Source of the DNA: RGIG7213 sp045652135 | GTDB lineage: Bacteria > Bacillota > Clostridia > Oscillospirales > CAG-272 | Assembly (NCBI GenBank): GCA_045652135.1 | Contig: JAZRTS010000044.1 | Span: 1 to 5,103, forward strand | Direction of reading: 5' to 3' | DNA: 5,103 nt | Part shown: piece by piece, positions 1-3,630 of the stretch | Layout: the number at the start of each line of letters is the position of its first letter | Numbering within the stretch: position 1 is the stretch's first letter | Notes under the pieces: generated by a model | What the model was told of the DNA's origin: nothing | What the model saw: the letters and a program-made list of their open reading frames with translations, nothing else | The model's database searches: none | Translations under genes and position numbers: made by a program

Positions 1-1
1 T

Positions 2-121
2 TACTTTACGCAAAGCGATTATCTGTTTGTTGTACTAAGCGTGTTTGTGCTTATGATTGTTTCGTTTATTCCAAGTTTAGTCATACTGTATAAGCGGAAA
101 AACAATATTCTTTTAGACTAA
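2..121 (+). CDS. C-terminal end of an integral membrane protein (5' end outside window)
   Basis: An open frame runs in from the left edge for 39 codons and stops with TAA. The visible residues contain one long hydrophobic stretch (about residues 7-30 of the fragment, rich in V, L, I and F) followed by a basic tail (YKRKNN), which reads as the last transmembrane helix of a membrane protein with a cytoplasmic C-terminus. Only 24 bases separate its stop from the next start, so it is probably co-transcribed with the KTR gene. A hydrophobic helix followed by a short basic tail is common at the end of ABC transporter permeases, which are frequent cargo of such elements, but the fragment is too short to assign a family. 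The frame and the helix are seen; the permease idea is a guess. Confidence 0.5.
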   Translation, partial: YFTQSDYLFVVLSVFVLMIVSFIPSLVILYKRKNNILLD

Positions 122-145
122 TTCATTATGTGAGAGTTGATTCAA

Positions 146-319
146 ATGCAAGAAAAAGAATGGGTGATTTGCCCGATTTGCAAGCAAAAAACAAGAACCC
201 AAATACGTCCGGATACTATATTGATTAACTTTCCTCTGTTTTGCCCGAAGTGCAAAAAGGAAACGCTAATCAGTATTAAAAATCAAGAGATTATCATTCA
301 TCAAGAGCCAGACGCATAG
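146..319 (+). CDS. Cysteine-rich KTR domain protein
   Basis: This 57-residue protein has two CxxC pairs (Cys9/Cys12 and Cys33/Cys36) in the pattern W-V-x-C-P-x-C-x-x-K-T-R followed by F-C-P-K-C, the signature of the Cys-rich KTR family, a small predicted zinc-binding protein of unknown function. The family is typical of Tn916-like and other clostridial conjugative elements, often just downstream of cargo such as resistance or transport genes, and its length here is normal. I place the start at ATG 146 because GAGAG (132-136) sits nine bases upstream; an in-frame TTG at 137 would add three residues but overlaps that ribosome site. It follows the membrane protein by 24 bases and is closed by a strong terminator at 324-373. 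The family call is confident; the molecular role is unknown. Confidence 0.85.
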   Translation: MQEKEWVICPICKQKTRTQIRPDTILINFPLFCPKCKKETLISIKNQEIIIHQEPDA

Positions 320-323
320 TTGC

Positions 324-373
324 AGAGCCGATGGATTTGTGAGAGTCCTCACGATTCATCGGCTCTTTCTTTA
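324..373 (+). terminator. Intrinsic terminator after the KTR gene
   Basis: A long inverted repeat (AGAGCCGATG... paired with ...CATCGGCTCT, continuing inward to GTGAG/CTCAC) is followed by TTCTTT. It begins five bases after the KTR stop codon and would end the cargo transcript there. Confidence 0.85.
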
Positions 374-391
374 TAATGAATTGGTCGCACA

Positions 392-426
392 GCCCACCAA
401 ATAAAAAAAACGGTGCTTTGGTGGGC
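392..426 (+). promoter_or_regulatory. Hairpin 1 of the leader region (GCCCACCAAA / TTTGGTGGGC)
   Basis: A perfect 10-bp inverted repeat (392-401 with 417-426) encloses a loop holding a run of eight A. No T-run follows, so it is not a classic + strand terminator. Its right arm (417-425) can also pair with the left arm of the next hairpin (459-467), with one mismatch, so the two structures could be mutually exclusive. Confidence 0.5.
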
Positions 427-458
427 GGCTTTGTCACGCCCTGACAATATTTCAACTG

Positions 459-494
459 CCCTCCAAACTCGTTTTAAGGTTTGGAGGGATTTTT
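459..494 (+). terminator. Hairpin 2: terminator-like stem that also masks a GGAGGG ribosome site
   Basis: CCCTCCAAAC (459-468) pairs perfectly with GTTTGGAGGG (479-488) over a 10-base loop, and ATTTTT follows, so it can act as an intrinsic terminator. The right arm is also a good Shine-Dalgarno sequence (GGAGGG, 483-488) six bases before an ATG at 495, so the same stem would block translation of the small frame there. Which role it plays cannot be decided from sequence alone. Confidence 0.6.
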
Positions 495-551
495 ATGTGT
501 TGGTCTAACTCGGCCACCACGCTGCTTATTAGAAGCAGCGGTTACATATAG
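495..551 (+). CDS. Candidate 18-residue leader peptide
   Basis: ATG at 495 lies six bases after GGAGGG and opens an 18-codon frame reading MCWSNSATTLLIRSSGYI before TAG. I do not recognise the peptide. The evidence is positional: a strong ribosome site held in a hairpin, an internal hairpin (520-540) inside the frame, and a larger terminator-like stem that begins exactly at the stop codon (551). This is the layout of leader peptides that control attenuators by ribosome position. No resistance or biosynthetic gene follows; the next gene is the sigma-like regulator 250 bases on, so the controlled gene may be that one or may have been lost. A chance frame remains possible. Confidence 0.35.
   Translation: MCWSNSATTLLIRSSGYI
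520..540 (+). promoter_or_regulatory. Short perfect hairpin within the leader-peptide frame
   Basis: CGCTGCTT (520-527) pairs with AAGCAGCG (533-540) across a five-base loop. It lies inside the candidate leader peptide frame and has no T-run after it, so translation of that frame would open it. Confidence 0.5.
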
Positions 552-619
552 AGTGTCACACGGGAATGAGGATTTTCTGTTAAAAAAATTCTCGCCTGCT
601 TGTGGCACTCTTATATTTT
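551..619 (+). terminator. Long stem-loop starting at the leader-peptide stop, terminator-like
   Basis: GAGTGTCACA (551-560) pairs with TGTGGCACTC (601-610) with one G-U pair, and inside it CGGGAAT (561-567) pairs with ATTCTCG (588-594). The stem is followed by the T-rich stretch TTATATTTT. It could terminate transcription of the leader or act as an attenuator. Part of its 5' arm overlaps the stop codon of the candidate leader peptide, so a ribosome halted there could keep it from folding. Confidence 0.5.
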
Positions 620-645
620 ACAAGTAGAGATTTCTTATCTATATC
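617..645 (+). promoter_or_regulatory. Candidate promoter upstream of the sigma-like gene
   Basis: TTTACA (617-622) and TATATC (640-645) are 17 bases apart and resemble the -35 and -10 boxes of a vegetative promoter. A second, perfect TATAAT at 651-656 lacks a matching -35. A 7-bp palindrome (TATCTAT-ATC-ATAGATA, 636-652) covers the -10 region and could be an operator. Transcripts would start near 652 and meet the terminator at 666 at once. Confidence 0.4.
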
Positions 646-665
646 ATAGATATAATTATGCTTAT

Positions 666-706
666 TGCCGTAGGGATATTTACGCCCTTACGGCATTTTG
701 CGTTTT
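666..706 (+). terminator. Intrinsic terminator/attenuator before the sigma-like gene
   Basis: TGCCGTA-GGG (666-675) pairs with CCC-T-TACGGCA (685-695) with a single bulged T, giving a 10-bp stem, followed by TTTTGCGTTTT. It lies between the candidate promoter and the gene, so it would act as an attenuator or would close transcripts arriving from upstream. Confidence 0.7.
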
Positions 707-746
707 ATCATACAACAAACCAACATCCGGCGTAGGTTGCCGCGAT

Positions 747-792
747 CCTCCGTCGAGTGATTTTTTATCAAAAAAATCACTTTGACAGGAGG
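747..792 (+). promoter_or_regulatory. Hairpin hiding the ribosome binding site of the sigma-like gene
   Basis: The Shine-Dalgarno GGAGG (788-792) is complementary to CCTCC (747-751). Between them GTC (752-754) pairs with GAC (784-786) and AGTGATTTTTT (756-766) pairs with AAAAAATCACT (771-781) over the loop ATCA. The result is about 19 base pairs with small bulges, ending eight bases before ATG 801. The T-run is inside the stem, so this is not a terminator; translational control is the natural reading. Confidence 0.65.
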
Positions 793-800
793 AAATACAA

Positions 801-1307
801 ATGGATGTTTACCGTCCGAAAAAAGATCCCCGTCCTGCCCGTAGAAAGGCCAAGGACAACCCCTACGAAATTTTCAGCGTAGGCATTGAAACCGATAACC
901 CGCATTTCTACGTTTCATTCAAAGATGGACAAGGTGTTCAGATCTGTATGGAGATAGACAAGGCGTTATTTGACTTGCTTGACCGTTTTGAGTTGGATGA
1001 CCTCTCATTCCTCAACGAATGGGACAGGCATATAGAGCACAGCGAGTTGACCGAAGCGGCGTTACACACAAGAGCCATTGCGGATATTGAAAGCGTGGAG
1101 ATTACCGCCTACAGAAGTATGCGTAACGAGCAGTTGCGCCGAGCAATAGCGGCTCTCCCCGAAGTACAGCGTCGCAGGCTTGTGATGTATTACTTCGACA
1201 GTCTTACTTACGAAGAAATTGCCGAAAAAGAAGGTTGCACCCACCCGGCTGTGATTAAGTCTGTAAAAGCGGCAATTTCCAATCTCAAAAAATATCTATC
1301 GAAATAA
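801..1307 (+). CDS. Sigma-70-like regulator of conjugative elements (region 4 HTH protein)
   Basis: The 168-residue product resembles the sigma-factor-like proteins found near the regulatory end of Tn916-type and clostridial conjugative elements. The C-terminal part (about residues 108-166) is a sigma region 4: a helix with LPEVQRRRLVMYYF, then the helix-turn-helix LTYEEIAEKEGCTHPAVIKS that would contact -35 boxes, then a basic end. No sigma region 2 is visible, so it may work as an activator or partner of RNA polymerase rather than a full sigma factor. The N-terminal part carries the conserved NPYE...PHFYVSF.DGQG and HSELTEA blocks of this ICE family. The start at ATG 801 has AGGAGG eight bases upstream. 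Translation is probably limited by the hairpin at 747-792. Which genes it controls is not shown; other element genes are the natural guess. Confidence 0.88.
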   Translation: MDVYRPKKDPRPARRKAKDNPYEIFSVGIETDNPHFYVSFKDGQGVQICMEIDKALFDLLDRFELDDLSFLNEWDRHIEHSELTEAALHTRAIADIESVEITAYRSMRNEQLRRAIAALPEVQRRRLVMYYFDSLTYEEIAEKEGCTHPAVIKSVKAAISNLKKYLSK

Positions 1308-1374
1308 GGTTACAATTTATCCTTTAAGTGAGGAAATAGGCAAAGGATGACAAACCGTCCTTTGCCTGCTTTCC
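1308..1374 (+). repeat. Structured direct repeat, copy A (67 bp)
   Basis: This copy starts at the base after the sigma gene's stop codon and matches 2221-2287 at 54 of 67 positions by eye, without gaps. It contains a hairpin: GGAAA (1332-1336) with TTTCC (1370-1374) and AGGCAAAGGA (1338-1347) with TCCTTTGCCT (1358-1367). Between the copies the loop has diverged (4 of 10 identical) while the stem is kept, including a C-G to T-A exchange. No T-run follows, so it is not a standard terminator. It lies in the 5' leader of the sortase gene. Confidence 0.75.
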
Positions 1375-1396
1375 ATATAATACGGAGGTGTATATT

Positions 1397-2179
1397 TTGA
1401 AGAAAGCAATTCTATTTTTCAGTATCGTTTGTTTGCTTGTGCTTGTTTTGGCAGGATATAAGATCACAAGCGAATTGAGAACGCAGAAAGAAGAAATCAA
1501 CGACTTCAACGAGCTTGCCGAACTCATTACCGAGAGTACAACCATCCAAGAACAAATAGAACCCTCTACCGAGCCGAAAAACAACAATATACCCGCCGAT
1601 ACTGAACCAACACCCAGTATCTTTACCCGTAATCTCGTACCGTTGTTTGAGCGAAATGCGGATTGCATTGGTTGGGTTTATATCGAAGGTACTGCGGTAG
1701 ATTACCCCGTGATGCACACCCCCGACGAACCGCAAAGGTATCTGCGAAAGAATTTCGATAAGGAATACAGCACCGCAGGAGTACCGTTCTTAAAGGGCAT
1801 CTGCACCTTGGAGTGCGACCATCTTATTCTTTACGGTCACAATATGAAAAACGGCACAATGTTCTCCGACGTAACGCAGTACCGAAGCAAGGATTATTAC
1901 ACGGAGCATCCCGTAATCGAATTTGAAACCGCACAAGGCTTAAAGCGTTATGCCGTCTTTGCTGTGGCACAGATTAAGAACAATGACGGGTGGTATGCGT
2001 TCCATATCGCCGCCGATGAAAGCGAATACGATGCCAAGATTGCAGAAATGAAACGTCGCTCTCTGTACGATACGGAAGTAACACCTATATACGGTCAGCA
2101 GCTTATCACACTATCCACTTGCTACGGAGCGACTAAAAGTGACCGTATCATTGTTGTTGGAGTTGAAATCCACGAATAA
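1397..2179 (+). CDS. srtB: Class B sortase
   Basis: Sortases are extracytoplasmic cysteine transpeptidases that cut a sorting signal in a surface protein and join it to the cell wall or to another subunit. This 260-residue protein has an N-terminal membrane anchor (about residues 3-21), a low-complexity acidic/Pro/Thr linker to about residue 75, then the catalytic domain. Visible class B features are the WVYIEGTAVDYPVMH block, catalytic His148 in LILYGHNM, catalytic Cys242 in the TLSTC motif, and Arg250 in SDRIIVVG. I choose TTG 1397 as start because GGAGG (1384-1388) lies eight bases upstream; a GTG at 1388 overlaps that site. No sortase substrate is encoded in the window. The gene is bracketed by the two 67-bp repeats, which suggests a separately acquired unit between the sigma and mazF genes. 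The subclass is confident; the symbol is by family. Confidence 0.9.
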   Translation: MKKAILFFSIVCLLVLVLAGYKITSELRTQKEEINDFNELAELITESTTIQEQIEPSTEPKNNNIPADTEPTPSIFTRNLVPLFERNADCIGWVYIEGTAVDYPVMHTPDEPQRYLRKNFDKEYSTAGVPFLKGICTLECDHLILYGHNMKNGTMFSDVTQYRSKDYYTEHPVIEFETAQGLKRYAVFAVAQIKNNDGWYAFHIAADESEYDAKIAEMKRRSLYDTEVTPIYGQQLITLSTCYGATKSDRIIVVGVEIHE

Positions 2180-2220
2180 ATCATTACCGAAAAGAAAATC
2201 AAAAAAATTTTTCCGAGTAG

Positions 2221-2287
2221 GGTTACAATTTAGCCTTTAAGTGAGGAAACAGGTGAAGGACAACGGATAGCCCTTTACCTGTTTTCC
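2221..2287 (+). repeat. Structured direct repeat, copy B (67 bp)
   Basis: Second copy of the element at 1308-1374, 41 bases after the sortase stop. GGAAA (2245-2249) pairs with TTTCC (2283-2287), C2250 with G2281, and AGGTGAAGG (2251-2259) with CCTTTACCT (2272-2280) with one G-U pair. Weak similarity to copy A continues about 20 bases upstream (A-run, then GA(A)GTAGGG against GAAATAAGG), as if copy B once also followed the end of a sigma-like gene. That last point is inference. Confidence 0.75.
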
Positions 2288-2744
2288 GTTTACACAGCGG
2301 TGAATGGGTTGTTCCTTGACAACCGAATACCCATTCATCAAATACATTCCCATTGCTATTGTGATGAGCATAAGCCACGTTAGATACTGCGCCACGATCT
2401 GCGCTGCAGGGAGCGAGAAACAGTAGTCTATAACCATCGGGTAGCTCCTGATGCGGCAATGACAAGCAATGGGGACAATGATACTCCCGTCCAGCCACAG
2501 TCCGAGCGTGATAGCGAGTCCGGCGTGAAGCCGTCGCAGGCAATGGGGGCGGGTGCGTGAGAACCACGCAAGGGTGAAACTCCCGTGGAGCTGATACGCT
2601 GTCAGCCGTTTGATGACTTCCCAACAGAAAATCGGGGTGTCGAGGACAAATAGATTTTCTTGAAATAAGGTCAAACGGCAAGACGGGTCATCAGAACGGG
2701 AGTATTGTTTATATCTTTCCAACCTTAATTCTGTTTTATCGTTT
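2288..2744 (+). other. Gene-poor, GC-richer stretch of unknown nature before mazF
   Basis: About 455 bases without a gene I can support. The part from about 2390 to 2660 is richer in G and C than its neighbours. A + frame is open from 2384 to 2557 (58 codons), interrupted by TGA at 2558, then open again to TAG at 2651; the second part begins EPRKGETPVELI. The minus strand has two long overlapping open frames (2237-2722 and 2223-2681), but both run across repeat copy B and lack a convincing ribosome site. Several short hairpins are present, for example TGAATGGGT/ACCCATTCA (2301-2337) and TGCGTG/CACGCA (2554-2570). It could be a decayed gene, a structured RNA or a transfer-related site; I cannot decide. 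Confidence 0.4.
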
Positions 2745-2785
2745 GACCTCCTACATAGACGAAAGTCTAAATTTCAAAGGAGGTC
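2745..2785 (+). promoter_or_regulatory. Hairpin hiding the ribosome binding site of mazF
   Basis: GACCTCCT (2745-2752) is fully complementary to AGGAGGTC (2778-2785), which contains the Shine-Dalgarno sequence of the toxin gene, and an inner stem TAGAC/GTCTA (2756-2760 with 2765-2769) is capped by a GAAA tetraloop. The start ATG 2795 follows nine bases after the stem. Folding would keep toxin translation low. The design matches that upstream of the sigma-like gene. Confidence 0.7.
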
Positions 2786-2794
2786 TATTATATT

Positions 2795-3310
2795 ATGGAA
2801 AACAAGACTACATTCAAACGGGGCGATATGTTTTATGCGGATATGCCGCAGGGTGTCGGATCTGAGCAATCGGGATACCGACCCGTAATCATTCTGCAAA
2901 ACGACGTGGGCAACAAGCACAGCACTACGGTCATTGTTGCGCCCCTCACAAGCGTTTCTCACGCCAAAGCGAAATTACCTACCCACTACACTATGAAAGC
3001 TGAAAGCGGCCTTGAAAAGCCGTCTATCGTGCTTTTGGAGCAAATACACACGATTGATAAACAAAGGCTTCAAAGGTACATTGGCAAAGCAAGCGACAAA
3101 GCGCTTGCGGGCATTGAATATGCCCTTGCAATCAGCTTGGGGTTCATTGATCCCGTAACCAAAACAATCGAAATTGGTCTATGTAGCACCTGCAAGGATT
3201 TATTATCCTACGCAGGTGCTTTTTCTATTGAAAGCAAAAACACCGCTTGTACCTGTTCCCGTTGCGGCTTTCCCAAGGGGACGGTGTTTAAGGTCACACA
3301 GAAACGGTAG
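2795..3310 (+). CDS. mazF: PemK/MazF-family toxin with C-terminal cysteine-rich extension
   Basis: MazF toxins are sequence-specific endoribonucleases that cut mRNA. Residues 7-119 closely follow Bacillus subtilis MazF: KRGDMFYAD, VGSEQSGYRPV, ILQNDVGN, VIVAPLTS, KAKLPTH, VLLEQIHTIDKQRL. The catalytic pair corresponds to Arg29 and Thr52. The usual protein ends near residue 119; here about 50 residues follow with Cys130/Cys133 and Cys154/Cys157 (plus Cys152), a likely zinc ribbon, a form I recall in clostridial element-borne MazF proteins. No MazE-like antitoxin gene lies upstream. The excisionase-like gene starts eight bases after the stop, suggesting coupled translation. The ribosome site AAAGGAGG is held in the hairpin at 2745-2785. 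Toxin activity is by homology; its role in element maintenance is inferred. Confidence 0.88.
   Translation: MENKTTFKRGDMFYADMPQGVGSEQSGYRPVIILQNDVGNKHSTTVIVAPLTSVSHAKAKLPTHYTMKAESGLEKPSIVLLEQIHTIDKQRLQRYIGKASDKALAGIEYALAISLGFIDPVTKTIEIGLCSTCKDLLSYAGAFSIESKNTACTCSRCGFPKGTVFKVTQKR
3185..3224 (+). terminator. Terminator-like hairpin inside the mazF coding sequence
   Basis: AGCACCTGC (3185-3193) pairs perfectly with GCAGGTGCT (3212-3220), with an inner stem AGGAT/ATCCT (3195-3199 with 3205-3209), and a run of five T (3220-3224) follows. It has every feature of an intrinsic terminator but lies within the frame, at the codons that join the MazF core to the cysteine extension. It may end part of the transcripts before xis, or may be a relic of an older gene end. 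Confidence 0.5.
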
Positions 3311-3318
3311 GTGTTGCT

Positions 3319-3525
3319 ATGTATAATTTCAAAGAAATCTACCACACCGTTTTGAAAGAGTATCCCGATATTATGACGGTGGAAGAAATGAGCAAAGCGT
3401 TGGGGATTAGCTCCAAGACGGGATACAAACTCATTAAGGAAGGAGTTATCAAAAGCCGAAAGGTCGGCAGAGCCTACCGCATCGCAAAAGTGCATTTGTT
3501 ATCTTATCTAAAAGTGAATATGTAA
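3319..3525 (+). CDS. xis: Excisionase-like HTH_17 DNA-binding protein
   Basis: The 68-residue protein has the MerR-like winged helix of the excisionase/HTH_17 family: MTVEEMSKALGISSKTGYKL forms the helix-turn-helix (about residues 19-38) and the following EGVIKSRKVGRAYRIAK segment the wing, then a short helix. Such proteins bind and bend DNA at the attachment sites and turn the partner integrase towards excision. Size and position, directly before a tyrosine integrase, are typical. ATG 3319 follows the mazF stop by eight bases, and the only ribosome site is a weak TAGGTG that overlaps that stop, so expression probably depends on translation of mazF. An alternative role as a regulator, or as antitoxin-like repressor of the toxin operon, cannot be excluded. 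Confidence 0.8.
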   Translation: MYNFKEIYHTVLKEYPDIMTVEEMSKALGISSKTGYKLIKEGVIKSRKVGRAYRIAKVHLLSYLKVNM

Positions 3526-3536
3526 ATTTCAAAATC

Positions 3537-3605
3537 GCACATTGGACTATGCTGTTTATCGTATGGTAAAATATACACGGTCAACGGCAGTAGTCCAATT
3601 TGTGC
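3537..3605 (+). promoter_or_regulatory. Long stem-loop between xis and int
   Basis: ATTGGACTA (3541-3549) pairs with TAGTCCAAT (3591-3599); the stem continues inward with TGCTG/CGGCA around one bulge and outward with GCAC/GTGC. About 18 pairs close a loop of 30 bases. No T-run follows. The whole fold can form only in transcripts arriving from xis, because the candidate int promoter lies in its left arm and loop. Confidence 0.6.
3542..3572 (+). promoter_or_regulatory. Candidate integrase promoter
   Basis: TTGGAC (3542-3547) resembles a -35 box and TGGTAAAAT (3564-3572) an extended -10 box, with a spacing of 19, slightly long. Transcription would begin near 3579, leaving a leader of about 50 bases that ends in the strong ribosome site AAAGGAGGT (3616-3624). 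Confidence 0.4.
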
Positions 3606-3630
3606 TACATAAGTTAAAGGAGGTACTTCT

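Noticed and set aside
137..145. TTG 137 as start of the KTR protein
   Set aside because: The best ribosome site (132-136) directly abuts this codon, while it is well spaced for ATG 146.
600..785. 61-codon + strand frame before the sigma-like gene
   Set aside because: It uses a TTG start without a ribosome site, runs through the terminator at 666-706 and the hairpin at 747-781, and its sequence has no protein-like pattern.
1375..1381. TATAAT before the sortase as a promoter
   Set aside because: No -35 box at a suitable distance, and the start would fall on the ribosome site.
1388..1396. GTG 1388 as start of the sortase
   Set aside because: The codon overlaps the GGAGG ribosome site, which is correctly spaced for TTG 1397.
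2237..2722. 161-codon minus-strand frame with a hydrophobic segment
   Set aside because: The start is TTG with a badly spaced ribosome site, a second minus frame (2223-2681) is equally open, and the frame runs through the structured repeat B. Not strong enough to call a gene; discussed as part of the unexplained stretch.
2288..2794. Type III toxin-antitoxin system (RNA antitoxin upstream of a MazF-fold toxin)
   Set aside because: Those systems carry a tandem repeat array before a terminator directly upstream of the toxin. No tandem repeats are seen here and the toxin follows type II MazF closely.
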